Notes: generated from the letters alone by a model not told the origin. DNA of 64,000 bases from JBMOMT01 sp049324835 (GCA_049324835.1 JBMOMT010000044.1:1-64000); one strand, 5' to 3'. Shown: positions 33,523 to 42,787, counted from the stretch's first letter. Numbers and translations: made by a program.

Positions 33523-35802
33523 ATGGGTGAGATCCATCATTTCGTCGCCGGGGAACCCGACGTCCAGACCGGTTTTTGGCGCGGTCTGTTCGACCCACCG
33601 CCTGCCGAGGTTGTCCGGGCCTACCTCCAGGCCAACACCCAGCCGGGTGATCTGGTGCTGGACCCCTTTTGCTGCGGCGGCGCCGTTTTGCGCCAGGCCA
33701 TCGACGCCGGACGGCGCGCCATCGGCAGCAGCTTTGATCCATTGGCCGTGCGGCTGACGCGCCTGACCCTCGGCCCCCCTACCCGGCGTCAGCTCGATGC
33801 TGCCGTGACCCGGCTGGGCAGTTCACCGCGTATGGGCACGCCCTTTCTGGCTCACATCGAAGCGTTGTATGCCGTGCGTTGCCCGCGCTGCGGTGAGTAT
33901 ACGCCGGCCGATGCTTTTGTGTGGGAGCGAGAGGGCTCCACGGTACAACCCATCGACTGGCAATGCCGGCGCTGCGGGCACGAGGGGGTCTCACCTTCCC
34001 AGGGTGGGTCGGAGTCGCCGGACGAGATCGCGGGGCGCCAGGGGCCCCATTATTGGCACCTGATCGACCGTATTACGCCGGCCGGCGATCCGCTGCGCGA
34101 CCGGACCCAACATCTGCTGGAGCTCTACACGCCGCGTAACCTCTACGCCCTGACGAGCCTTCTTCTCAAGATCGAAAGCCTCTTTGCCGGCGAGATGGAG
34201 CAAACCCTGAAATTGCTGCTGCTGCGCTGCCTGGATACCTGTAGCAGCCTGCACGCCCCAGACACCACTCGCCGCTATCGCCTGCGTCCCCCGGCCCATT
34301 TCGTCGAGCGCAACGTGTGGCGGGCGTTCGTCGCCGCCGCCGATGCCTTCCCTGCCGCCGAGAGCGCCCCTGTTTTCCTGTCGGACGATCCGGAGACGAT
34401 TCTGACCCGCACAGCGCCCGGCGCGGCCATTTTGCCTCTGGCTGTGCACCGCCTGATCGGCGTGTTACCCCACGGCCACGCCAGGATGATCCTCGCCACC
34501 CCACCCCAACCCGATCCGGCCGGGTGGGCGCTCTCCTGGCTCTGGACCGGCTGGCTCTTTGGTCATCTGGTGGCCGAGCCTTTCAGGCCGCTGTTGCAGC
34601 AGTGGCGTGTAGATTGGGACTGGTACAGCCGCACCATGATGGCGGCCTTTCGCGCCCTGCGCGCGTTGCTGGTCGATGGCGGTACACTGGTGCTGGCCTT
34701 CGACAATCCCGACCCGGCTCAGGCCGAGGCGCTGGCCCTGGCTCTGGCAGGAGCAGGTTATGCCCCCACAGCCTGGATACAACAATCGGACACGCACGCC
34801 TACCGCCTGGCCTCTCGTTGCGCCTCGTTGCCCGCACCGCCGACCGAGATCGGCGAACTGACCGATGACCTGTACCGCGAAACCTCGGCGGCAGTGCGGC
34901 ATCTGATCGCGGCCCACGGTGAGCCGGTGACCGGGCAGGCGCTGCAGTTGCCTCTCTATCAACACCTGACGGATGCCGGCCTGTTGGGTCAGGCGGCTGT
35001 GACCGACGACCTGGACGTCTCGGCGCGGGGTTTGGTCGCCAAAGTGATGCAGGAGATACTGGTCGGGATGGAGGAACTGGTCGCCCTGGGCCCGGATTCG
35101 GACGCCGGGGCGCTCTTCTGGTGGTTAAAAACAGGCAGCCCATCCTCGGCGCCCCTTTCTAGCCGCGTGGAAGCGGCCGTGCACCAGATGCTTCTGAGTC
35201 ATCTCATCCTGACCGAGGCGGCGCTGTTCGAGGGGATATATCGCCGTTTCCCCGGCCATCTGACTCCCGACCGGACGTTGGTGGCAACCTGCCTGCGCTC
35301 TTGGGGCCGCCAGATCACCCCCGGTCACTGGCAACTCCGCCCCGAAGATCAGCCGGAGCGCCGCGACGCCGAGATGGTCAACATCCGGCGCGATCTGGGC
35401 CGCCTGGGGCAGCGCCTGGGGTTCGAGATCGTCCTTCGCCCAGAAGCGGCATCGCCGGCGCGGCCTGCCTTCGATCTCCTCTGGCAAGACGAGGGCAGAC
35501 CTGCCTACGCTTTTGCCATCCAGTGGACGGCCCGCGTCCACGATCTGCTGCTGGCCGAATTGCCCCCCGGCGTCCAGCCCTGTCTGGTTCTTCCTGGGGG
35601 ACGGGCCGAGTTGGTGATTTTCAAGATGCAGCGCGATCCGCGCCTGCGCCGCGCCGCCTCACAAGGTAACTGGCAGTTCATCAAATACCGTCATCTGCGG
35701 CGCATGATGAGCCAACAAGACACCGATCGCCATGCCTTCCGCCAGATACTGGGCCTCGATCCCATCATCGAGCGTGATGGCGCCCAGATGCCCCTTTTTT
35801 GA
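33523..35802 (+). CDS. DNA-methylase-like protein (DUF1156-related), degenerate motif IV
   Basis: The product has 759 residues from ATG 33523 (AGGGAAAAGAG upstream; an earlier ATG at 33499 lacks a ribosome-binding site). Residues 44-54 (LVLDPFCCGGA) followed by GSSFDPLAVRL form the cofactor motif I of N4/N6 DNA methylases. Two CxxC pairs (C120/C123, C148/C151) make a zinc-ribbon-like insert. The catalytic DPPY-equivalent is ATPPQPD at 325-331, lacking the Asp and Tyr. A large helical C-terminal region has no recognised domain. The motif order (I before IV) fits DUF1156-type methylases. No restriction gene is nearby. Confidence 0.65.
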   Translation: MGEIHHFVAGEPDVQTGFWRGLFDPPPAEVVRAYLQANTQPGDLVLDPFCCGGAVLRQAIDAGRRAIGSSFDPLAVRLTRLTLGPPTRRQLDAAVTRLGSSPRMGTPFLAHIEALYAVRCPRCGEYTPADAFVWEREGSTVQPIDWQCRRCGHEGVSPSQGGSESPDEIAGRQGPHYWHLIDRITPAGDPLRDRTQHLLELYTPRNLYALTSLLLKIESLFAGEMEQTLKLLLLRCLDTCSSLHAPDTTRRYRLRPPAHFVERNVWRAFVAAADAFPAAESAPVFLSDDPETILTRTAPGAAILPLAVHRLIGVLPHGHARMILATPPQPDPAGWALSWLWTGWLFGHLVAEPFRPLLQQWRVDWDWYSRTMMAAFRALRALLVDGGTLVLAFDNPDPAQAEALALALAGAGYAPTAWIQQSDTHAYRLASRCASLPAPPTEIGELTDDLYRETSAAVRHLIAAHGEPVTGQALQLPLYQHLTDAGLLGQAAVTDDLDVSARGLVAKVMQEILVGMEELVALGPDSDAGALFWWLKTGSPSSAPLSSRVEAAVHQMLLSHLILTEAALFEGIYRRFPGHLTPDRTLVATCLRSWGRQITPGHWQLRPEDQPERRDAEMVNIRRDLGRLGQRLGFEIVLRPEAASPARPAFDLLWQDEGRPAYAFAIQWTARVHDLLLAELPPGVQPCLVLPGGRAELVIFKMQRDPRLRRAASQGNWQFIKYRHLRRMMSQQDTDRHAFRQILGLDPIIERDGAQMPLF

Positions 35803-35819
35803 ACGTGCCCTTTTTCCTA

Positions 35820-35848
35820 TTGACGTTCCTGAGAACATGTGATATTCT
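35820..35848 (+). promoter_or_regulatory. Promoter of the pseudokinase gene
   Basis: TTGACG (35820-35825), 17-bp spacer, TATTCT (35843-35848), 75 bp before the start codon. Confidence 0.65.
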
Positions 35849-35923
35849 GAAGAATGTAACTGGGAGACACTCTCCTCCCAACCATCGTTGCAGCCACATC
35901 GCATCCATCCATGGGAGGGTTCC

Positions 35924-36784
35924 ATGTTTTTTCCCCCGCGTGTTCTGGGGCCTTATCGTCTGACCGAAGTGATCGGACGAGAGGCATCTGTCATCACCTA
36001 CAAAGGGTATCGCCTGGGCCACGAACGATGGCTCACCATCACCCTCATCCACCGGCAAGCCACAGCCTTTAGCCCCCACCACCAGGAGCGTCTCCGCAAG
36101 ATGACCCGCCTGCGGCATGCCAGTCTTCTCTCGGTGCTGGATTATGGCCTGGCTGACGAGCAGGCCTACCTGGTGTACGATTGTATCCCTGCCATTCCCC
36201 TGGGACGTCGCCTGGCCTTTGGCCTGGATTTGAGGCTGACACTGGACATTTTGCAGCCACTGGCAGACGCCCTGGCACACATTCACCAGCAAGGCCTGGC
36301 GCACGGCCAGATTTCACTCCAGAGCATCGTCCTGGCCGAAGGGGATTGGCCGTTGCTGGCAGACATGGGGTTGACGCTCTTGAGCGACCCAGAGCTGATG
36401 GCTGCCTGCACCGACGATTCTCCGGCCCACAGACAACGGCTCTTGCAAGCCCAGAGTGACGACATCCATGCGCTGGGCGCCGTGCTGTACGAGATGCTCA
36501 CCGGCAAGTCGTTGTCACCTGTGGCAGAGCCGGCGCAGGAACCGACCCGGCCACTCGGCTTTTTCTGCCCCGGCATTCCCCCCGAAATAGAGGCCATCTT
36601 TGAAAAGGCTGTGGCCGCACAACCGGAGCGGCGTTATGCCCGCCCTTCAGACCTGCTCCACGATCTGGAGCAGGCACGCGCCTCGTTGTTTGGCTTTCGA
36701 GCGCAGACAGATCACAGGGCAGAGTGTGGGGTGAGCAACGACGCGTCTTCGGCGTTGTTATCTCGGGTCGCCATCTGTCGATGA
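35924..36784 (+). CDS. Ser/Thr protein-kinase-like pseudokinase
   Basis: The product has 286 residues with the overall plan of a Hanks-type kinase domain: YRLTEVIGREASVITYKGY (glycine-loop region), a C-lobe with DALAHIHQQGLAHGQISLQSIVL, and DIHALGAVLYEMLTGK before the final helices. Key residues are missing: the Lys strand reads LTIT, the HRD Asp is replaced in HGQ (127-129), the following Lys and Asn are absent, and DFG is DMG (147). It is therefore probably a catalytically dead kinase fold used for binding. It has its own promoter behind the methylase-like gene. Confidence 0.82.
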   Translation: MFFPPRVLGPYRLTEVIGREASVITYKGYRLGHERWLTITLIHRQATAFSPHHQERLRKMTRLRHASLLSVLDYGLADEQAYLVYDCIPAIPLGRRLAFGLDLRLTLDILQPLADALAHIHQQGLAHGQISLQSIVLAEGDWPLLADMGLTLLSDPELMAACTDDSPAHRQRLLQAQSDDIHALGAVLYEMLTGKSLSPVAEPAQEPTRPLGFFCPGIPPEIEAIFEKAVAAQPERRYARPSDLLHDLEQARASLFGFRAQTDHRAECGVSNDASSALLSRVAICR

Positions 36785-36996
36785 CAGGCCCTGGCGTCAC
36801 GGTTGTGCAATCCAATACGACCTGGAAAACGGCGTCGGATGGCAAGATATTCACTCTGTCAAAACACCGGGCGCGCCAAGCGAAACATATCCTGACGGTC
36901 AAAAAGCGCCGTCCTGGCCCATCCACACAAAAGCACGACCATGCTGTGACCGAATGTATTCTGCTGGTCGATCCCGAGGCCGATTGGCCACTGAGA

Positions 36997-37025
36997 TAGA
37001 CAAACCCCCGCTTCTGTGTTAGAAT
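36997..37025 (+). promoter_or_regulatory. Candidate promoter of the lipoprotein-adaptor exporter operon
   Basis: TAGACA (36997-37002), 17-bp spacer ending in TGT, and TAGAAT (37020-37025), making an extended -10. The heptamer repeat lies between it and the start codon at 37137. Confidence 0.5.
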
Positions 37026-37038
37026 ACCATCGAAAAGA

Positions 37039-37073
37039 GTATTGCGTATTGCGTATTGCGTATTGCGTATTGC
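37039..37073 (+). repeat. Tandem heptanucleotide repeat (GTATTGC x5)
   Basis: Five perfect copies of GTATTGC in the predicted 5' untranslated region of the exporter operon. Copy number may vary between strains. Confidence 0.9.
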
Positions 37074-37136
37074 ATGTTGTGCATTCCGCCACCGCCACGC
37101 CGTACACCATACGCACCATGCATCACGAGGTGATAG

Positions 37137-38660
37137 ATGCGCAACCCTTTGGCAAAGCTCGTCTCTCTGTTGGCCCTGGTCGCTCTCCTGACCGCCTGCC
37201 AGGGCCTTTTTGGCCGCCCGGTTGAAGAGGAAACTGCCACCCCCACACCCATCCCCACACCCATCGTGCCAGAAAAGCCCACCTATGCCGTCCAGCGAGG
37301 CAACATCACCAGACAAATCGAGTTCAGCGGGCGGGTCTCGCCGGTGGAAGAGACGGCCCTTTACTTCAAGACCGGCGGCTATGTCAGGCAAGTGCTGGTC
37401 AAACGGGGCGATCCGGTGCAGGCTGGTGATCTGCTGGCCGAGCTGGAAATCGACGACCTGTTCAAACAGATGGCCCAGGCCGAGGTGGCGCTCAACTCGG
37501 CCCAACTGCGTCTCAGCGAAGCCGAAAAAGCCCTGGAGCGGCAGGCGGCCCAGGCCGGGCTGGACCTGACTGTGGCCCAGGCGCGCTTGGCCCAGGCCCA
37601 AACCACCAATGCCGACGCTATCACCCAGGCCGAGATTGCCCTGGCCGTGGCCCAGGAGCAACTGGCCCGCCTGCGGGCGCAAAAAACCAACTATGACGCC
37701 GATATACTCACCGCCCGCATCAGCCTCACCCAGGCCCAGAATGCTCTGGCCCAGGCCGAGGACGAATACCAGAAGGCCCTGGATCGTACCTGGGAACCTC
37801 AAGAAACACGCGACGCCTACGCCCGCGCCTTGCAGCAGGCCCAGTGGAACCAGCAAATCGCCCAGGCCCGCGCCGACCAGACTCTGGCCGCGCAGCAGGT
37901 CTACAGCCACGATCTCACCATCCAGGAGCTGGCCGTGACCCAGGCCCAGGCCCAGCTGACCCAGTTGCAGCGCGGCCCCGATCCGCTGCTGGCCATCGAG
38001 GTGCAGCGAGCGCAGCAGCAGCTCGATTGGCTCCAGGAAGGCGTGGACCCGCTGCTGGTCAACGAAGTGAATCAGGCTCAACTGGCTCTGGAGCGGCTGC
38101 AGGCCCAGGTAGCCGAGGCTCAGATCATCGCCCCCGTCGCCGGCGAGGTCCTCTCCCTCGCGGTGTACGCCGGCCGGCCGGCCGAGGCCTTTAAACCGGC
38201 AATCGTCGTCGCCGATCCCTCGGCCCTCGAGGTCAACGCCGAATTGCTCAGCAGCCAGATGCAGGAACTGATCCAGGGCCAGCAGGCGGTGGTGGTGCTG
38301 AGCGACTATCCCGGCCAGACGTGGCGCGGCACGGTGCGTCAGTTGCCGTATCCTTATGGCGCCGGCGGCAGCGGCGAGGGCCTCAGCGGCGCCGACAAAT
38401 CGGTTCACATCAGCCTGGAGGGTGATCTGAGCGGGCTGGAGCTGGGCGACCTGGCCCGGGTGATCATCCTGCTGGAAGAAAAAAAAGACGTGCTGTGGCT
38501 GCCCCCGGCGGCCATCCGCACCTTCCAGGGACGCAAATTCGTCATCGTCCAGGAGCCGGATCGCCAGCGCCGCGTGGATGTGCAGATCGGCATCGAAAGC
38601 GCCGACCGGGTCGAAATCCTCGAAGGCCTTCAAGAGGGCCAGGTCGTCGTCGGGCCATAA
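37137..38660 (+). CDS. HlyD-like membrane fusion lipoprotein
   Basis: The product has 507 residues: a signal peptide ending in a lipobox (LVALLTAC), T/P linker, barrel-sandwich half motifs (YFKTGGYVRQVLVKRGDPVQAGDLLAELEI and IIAPVAGEVLSLAVYAG), a long Gln/Ala-rich helical hairpin (about residues 110-330) with repeated QAQxxLxQAQ heptads, and beta-barrel regions. This adaptor is anchored by lipid instead of a membrane helix. It precedes an FtsX permease and two MacB-type ATPases. ATG 37137-37139 follows GAGGTG. Confidence 0.9.
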   Translation: MRNPLAKLVSLLALVALLTACQGLFGRPVEEETATPTPIPTPIVPEKPTYAVQRGNITRQIEFSGRVSPVEETALYFKTGGYVRQVLVKRGDPVQAGDLLAELEIDDLFKQMAQAEVALNSAQLRLSEAEKALERQAAQAGLDLTVAQARLAQAQTTNADAITQAEIALAVAQEQLARLRAQKTNYDADILTARISLTQAQNALAQAEDEYQKALDRTWEPQETRDAYARALQQAQWNQQIAQARADQTLAAQQVYSHDLTIQELAVTQAQAQLTQLQRGPDPLLAIEVQRAQQQLDWLQEGVDPLLVNEVNQAQLALERLQAQVAEAQIIAPVAGEVLSLAVYAGRPAEAFKPAIVVADPSALEVNAELLSSQMQELIQGQQAVVVLSDYPGQTWRGTVRQLPYPYGAGGSGEGLSGADKSVHISLEGDLSGLELGDLARVIILLEEKKDVLWLPPAAIRTFQGRKFVIVQEPDRQRRVDVQIGIESADRVEILEGLQEGQVVVGP

Positions 38661-38719
38661 TCGGAGGCATGACAGGGGCAAGATGAAAAGACCGCCCCCA
38701 GCCTTCCAATGAGATTTCC

Positions 38720-41593
38720 ATGACCACCCTATCCAATCTTTTCTCCATCCTGCTCATCGCCGCCAGGCGGCTGTGGGCCAATCGCTGGCTGACGCTCAGC
38801 CTGTTGTTGGGCTGGACGGCGGCGGTGGGTCTGAGCCTCAGTGTGCCGCTCTACGCCGACGCGGTCAATTATCGTTTGTTGCGCGAGGAGCTGGAAACGA
38901 GCCGCCAGGGAGCGCCGCCGTTTGCCTTTCGTTTTCGATACATCGGCGCCTGGCACGGGGCCAGACAGTGGGCAGACGTCCAGCAGGTGGATGCTTACCT
39001 GCGCGAGTCGGCCGCCGGCGAGATCGGCCTGCCGTTGGAGCGTCTCATCCGCCACTTCAAGACCGACAACTTTAGGCTCTTTCCCGCCTCTGAGGCGCTC
39101 TATGCCGACATTCGGGATCCGTTAGAGTGGGTGGCCTTTGGTTTTATCAGCCATCTGGCAGATCACATCACCCTGTTAGAAGGCTCGCTGCCGCAACCCA
39201 ACCCTCACGCCGATGGCGCTATCGAGGTGCTGCTGCATCACCAACTGGCCGAAGAACTGGGCCTTCAGGTGGGTGAGGAGTATGTCGCTTTCGGGCGCAA
39301 AACAACCGACACCCACTCGGGCGAATCGGTGCAGATAACGGTGCGCATCGCCGGTGTATGGCAGGCCACCAACCCGGCAGACGATTTCTGGTTCTACACC
39401 CCGGCCACCTTTGACCGGGTGCTGTTGCTGCCAGAGACAACGTATCTCAACCGCATCGCTGCCAGCCTGGACAGTGAAGTCTACCTGGGGGTGTGGTATC
39501 TACTCTTTGACGGCTCGGCCGTTTACACCGATGACGTAACGGAGCTGTTGGGCCGCATCGCCGCCGTGGAGACGCGGGTTGCCTCACTGCTGCCCAAAAC
39601 GGCCCTCGATCTCTCACCCGTCGAGGCGATGCAACAGTATCGTTTTCAGGCTTACCTGCTCACCATCCTGCTATCCGTTTTTCTGATCCCGGTGCTGGGG
39701 CTCGTCCTCTATTTCGTGGCCATGACGGCCGGTATGGCCGTGCGCCGCCAACAAACCGAGATCGCCGTGCTGCGCAGCCGGGGCGCGTCGCGCTGGCAGG
39801 TGTTGGGCGTCTACCTGCTGGAAGGGCTGATCATCGGCCTGCTGGCGCTGATCCTGGGCCTGCTGCTGGGCCAGGCCATCGCCCTGGCAATGGGTCAGGT
39901 GCGCTCGTTTCTGACGCTGGTCAATCGCCCGCCGCTGCCGGTTCGCCTCTCCTGGAGCAATCTACGCTTTGCCCTGGGCGCGCTGGCGCTGGCCCTGCTG
40001 ACCAGCCTGCTGCCGGCATTATCTGCCGCCGGGCACACCGTCGTCACCCACAAGCAGGAACAGGCCCGCTCGCTGCGCCGCCCCCTCTGGCAGCGGTTCT
40101 ACCTCGATTTTGCCCTGCTCATCCCACCGTTCTACGGTTATTACCTGCTGCGTCAACGCGGCACGATCTCGGTCAACCTGGGCAGCGGCGTGAGCAGCGA
40201 TCCGTTTCAGAATCCGCTGCTCTTTTTGGTGCCGACGCTGTTCATCCTGGCCCTGGGATTGTTGCTCATCCGACTCTTTCCGCTGTTCATGTCCGGGCTG
40301 GCCTGGCTGGTCGGCTGGCTGCCGGGCACGCCGCTGATGCTGGCGCTGCGCCACCTGGCCCGTTCATCGGCGCATTACACCGGCCCGCTGCTGCTGCTCA
40401 TCCTCACCCTGGGACTGGCGGCCTTTACCGCCTCGATGGCCCTGACCGTCGACGATCACCTGGCAGACCAGGTGTACTATGAGGTCGGCGCCGATCTTGA
40501 CGTGCGGGAAACCGGCGAGAGCACCCAGACCGCCGAAGAGATCCTGGGCATCGAGCCGGCTCAGCCGGCACAACAAGAGCAGGGCCCTCGCTGGCTCTTT
40601 TTGCCGCTGAGTGATCATCTGCTCGTGGATGGGGTGACGGCGGCGGCCCGCGCCGGAGACTACCCGGCCCGTTCCACACTCAGCAGCCGCGAGGAAGGCA
40701 CTTTTTTGGGCATCGACCGCGTCGATTTTCCCGGCGTGGCCTTTTTCCGCCCCGATTTTGCCGCCGAATCGCTGGGCGGGCTGATGAACCTGCTGGCCCT
40801 GGATGGGCGCGCCTTGTTGGTCGAGCAGGGCTTTATGTGGCGCAACAGCCTGAGCGTGGGCGATCCACTGCGGCTGGAGCTGGTGATGGGCCGCGAGCGC
40901 CACCCGGTCGATTTCACCATCGCCGGCGTGCTGCATCTCTTTCCCACACTCTACCCGGACGACGGCCCGTTTTTCGTGGGCAACCTGGATTACGCCTTTC
41001 AGCAAACGGGCGACGAATACCCCTACGACGTGTGGCTCCGCACCGACAGCCAACGCCCTGCAGCAGACATTGTCGCCGATCTGGAAGGGCTCGGCTTTCA
41101 GGTCATCGGCTACGACGATGCCCGCCAGATGATCGTCAAAGAGCAGACACAGCCGGCGCGGCAAGGGCTGTTCGGGGTGTTATCGGTGGGTTTTGTGGCC
41201 GCCGCCGGACTGACGGTGTTGGGGTTTCTGCTGTACGCCGTTTTTTCGTTTCGCCGCCGCTTCATCGAGCTGGGCGTGCTGCGGGCCATCGGCCTCTCGG
41301 TGGAGCAAATGGCCGCCTTTTTGGCCGGCGAGCAACTGGCGCTCATCGTCACCGGCGCGGCATGCGGCACGCTGCTGGGCGTGACCGCCAGCCGGCTTTT
41401 TATCCCCTTTCTGCAGGTGCAGGCGGGGGCGCATCCGCACACGCCGCCCTTTGTGGTGCAGGTGGCCTGGGCCGACATTTTCCAGATTTACGCCGTTTTC
41501 GGGGCCATGCTGCTCGCTGCCGTGATCCTGATGTTGTCGCTGCTGGCGCACATGCGTGTGTTCGAGGCGATCAAACTGGGTGAGGTGGCCTGA
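38720..41593 (+). CDS. Large FtsX-type ABC permease
   Basis: The product has 957 residues: an N-terminal membrane segment (WLTLSLLLGWTAAVGLSL), an external domain of about 300 residues, a first FtsX module with three membrane helices (AVLRSRGASRWQVLGVYLLEG), a central pair of helices, a second external domain (about 620-800) and a last FtsX module (FRRRFIELGVLRAIGLSVEQM). Long permeases of this kind act with a LolD/MacB-like ATPase in lipoprotein or peptide handling. The stop overlaps the next gene's ATG (TGATG). Confidence 0.9.
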   Translation: MTTLSNLFSILLIAARRLWANRWLTLSLLLGWTAAVGLSLSVPLYADAVNYRLLREELETSRQGAPPFAFRFRYIGAWHGARQWADVQQVDAYLRESAAGEIGLPLERLIRHFKTDNFRLFPASEALYADIRDPLEWVAFGFISHLADHITLLEGSLPQPNPHADGAIEVLLHHQLAEELGLQVGEEYVAFGRKTTDTHSGESVQITVRIAGVWQATNPADDFWFYTPATFDRVLLLPETTYLNRIAASLDSEVYLGVWYLLFDGSAVYTDDVTELLGRIAAVETRVASLLPKTALDLSPVEAMQQYRFQAYLLTILLSVFLIPVLGLVLYFVAMTAGMAVRRQQTEIAVLRSRGASRWQVLGVYLLEGLIIGLLALILGLLLGQAIALAMGQVRSFLTLVNRPPLPVRLSWSNLRFALGALALALLTSLLPALSAAGHTVVTHKQEQARSLRRPLWQRFYLDFALLIPPFYGYYLLRQRGTISVNLGSGVSSDPFQNPLLFLVPTLFILALGLLLIRLFPLFMSGLAWLVGWLPGTPLMLALRHLARSSAHYTGPLLLLILTLGLAAFTASMALTVDDHLADQVYYEVGADLDVRETGESTQTAEEILGIEPAQPAQQEQGPRWLFLPLSDHLLVDGVTAAARAGDYPARSTLSSREEGTFLGIDRVDFPGVAFFRPDFAAESLGGLMNLLALDGRALLVEQGFMWRNSLSVGDPLRLELVMGRERHPVDFTIAGVLHLFPTLYPDDGPFFVGNLDYAFQQTGDEYPYDVWLRTDSQRPAADIVADLEGLGFQVIGYDDARQMIVKEQTQPARQGLFGVLSVGFVAAAGLTVLGFLLYAVFSFRRRFIELGVLRAIGLSVEQMAAFLAGEQLALIVTGAACGTLLGVTASRLFIPFLQVQAGAHPHTPPFVVQVAWADIFQIYAVFGAMLLAAVILMLSLLAHMRVFEAIKLGEVA

Positions 41594-42615
41594 TGCCAGC
41601 CCTCATCGTCTGCGATAACCTGGTCAAAATCTACAAAATCGCCGATCTGGAGGTGGTGGCCCTGCAAGGGCTGGATCTGACCGTCGAGCGAGGTGAGATG
41701 TTGGGCATCGTCGGCGCTTCCGGCTCGGGAAAATCGACGCTGCTCAACATCCTGGGCGGTCTCGACCGGCCCTCTGCCGGGCGGGTGACGGTGGACGGCC
41801 AGGACCTGCTCAAACTTTCCGACGCCGCCCTGAATCGTTATCGCCGCAAAAAGGTGGGCTTTGTCTGGCAACAGACGGCGCGTAATCTGGTGCCCTATCT
41901 CACCGCTCAAGAAAATATCGAGCTGCCCATGACAGTGGCCGGGTTACAACGCCGCACAAAGCGCGCCTGGGCCAGGGAGCTTTTGCAGGCGGTGGGCCTC
42001 TATGAGCGGCGCCGGCATCGGCTGGCCCAACTCTCCGGCGGCGAACAGCAGCGCGTGGCCATCGCCGTGGCGCTGGCCAACAAGCCGCTGCTGCTGCTGG
42101 CCGATGAACCCACCGGCGAGGTGGACAGCATCACCGCTCAGGCTATCCTGGATACGTTTCACGGGCTGGGCGAAACGCTGAACCTGACGACGATCATCGT
42201 GACCCACGACCCGCGCGTGGTGGAGCAGGTGGATCGGGCCGTGGCCATCCGCGATGGTAAAACCAGCAGTGAGACCATTCGCCAGGTGAGCCAGTTGGAG
42301 CAGGCGATGGTAGGCCAGCGGCCAGCGGAAGCAGGGCCGCCGGAACAGGTGACGTTTCACGAGTACGTGGTGCTCGACTCGGCGGGCCGCCTCCAGGTGC
42401 CCCAGGACTATCGCGAGCGGTTTGGCATCGGCGACCGCGCCCAACTGGAAGCAACCGACGACGGTATTCTGATCCGGCCCGTCACGCTGGCCCGGCGCGG
42501 CCCGGAAAAGGCGGGCGAGCCGCCCGGTCTGGAGCAGCAGATCGCCCGTCTCTTTGGGGATGAAAAACCGGCGCGGCGACGGGGGCTCCTGGCCCGATTG
42601 CGGAGAAAAGAGTAA
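41593..42615 (+). CDS. ABC ATP-binding protein with C-terminal AbrB-like domain
   Basis: The product has 340 residues. Residues 1-230 form a MacB-type ATPase: Walker A GASGSGKST, VGFVWQQTARNL, signature LSGGEQQRVAIAVAL, Walker B LLLADEPTGEVD. After a linker, residues 257-298 (YVVLDSAGRLQVPQDYRERF then DRAQLEATDDGILIRP) match the AbrB/SpoVT swapped-hairpin fold, normally a DNA-binding or dimerisation module. A charged tail follows. The ATPase partners the 957-residue permease by position; the tail's role is unknown. Confidence 0.88.
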   Translation: MPALIVCDNLVKIYKIADLEVVALQGLDLTVERGEMLGIVGASGSGKSTLLNILGGLDRPSAGRVTVDGQDLLKLSDAALNRYRRKKVGFVWQQTARNLVPYLTAQENIELPMTVAGLQRRTKRAWARELLQAVGLYERRRHRLAQLSGGEQQRVAIAVALANKPLLLLADEPTGEVDSITAQAILDTFHGLGETLNLTTIIVTHDPRVVEQVDRAVAIRDGKTSSETIRQVSQLEQAMVGQRPAEAGPPEQVTFHEYVVLDSAGRLQVPQDYRERFGIGDRAQLEATDDGILIRPVTLARRGPEKAGEPPGLEQQIARLFGDEKPARRRGLLARLRRKE

Positions 42616-42665
42616 CACGCGGTGCGCGATACACGCATCATCTCTCACCCAACATCTGCTGGCGA

Positions 42666-42765
42666 CTGTCGGAGAGCCGGTGGGTTGGGGCCATCACGTG
42701 GAGTATACCCGAACAAGTTCGGATTCCTTTGCCCCACATGGGTTGTGATTCAATCTCTCCGACAG
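42666..42765. repeat. 100-bp inverted-repeat segment between two ATPase genes
   Basis: Perfect 11-bp arms CTGTCGGAGAG (42666-42676) and CTCTCCGACAG (42755-42765). Inside is a separate dyad CCGAAC-AA-GTTCGG (42709-42722). There is no coding capacity. Confidence 0.55.
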
Positions 42766-42787
42766 GCTGCCAGAAAGTAACAGCGCC

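Larger units (their letters stand above)
36785..37136. other. Intergenic region with heptamer repeat
   Basis: No convincing gene: open frames here lack ribosome-binding sites and recognisable domains. It holds a candidate promoter for the downstream exporter (36997-37025) and the tandem heptamer at 37039-37073. Confidence 0.55.

Noticed and set aside
36724..36999. 91-residue plus-strand frame
   Set aside because: It overlaps the pseudokinase end, has no ribosome-binding site, and its sequence shows no pattern I recognise; it contains the next promoter region.
37039..37073. Heptamer array as a CRISPR or iteron array
   Set aside because: Units are contiguous with no spacers, far too short for CRISPR, and no replication gene is nearby.
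36498..38681. 727-residue open frame on the minus strand
   Set aside because: It is the antisense of the repetitive helical region of the lipoprotein adaptor and the pseudokinase end; no ribosome-binding site and no recognisable domain. GC-rich shadow frame.
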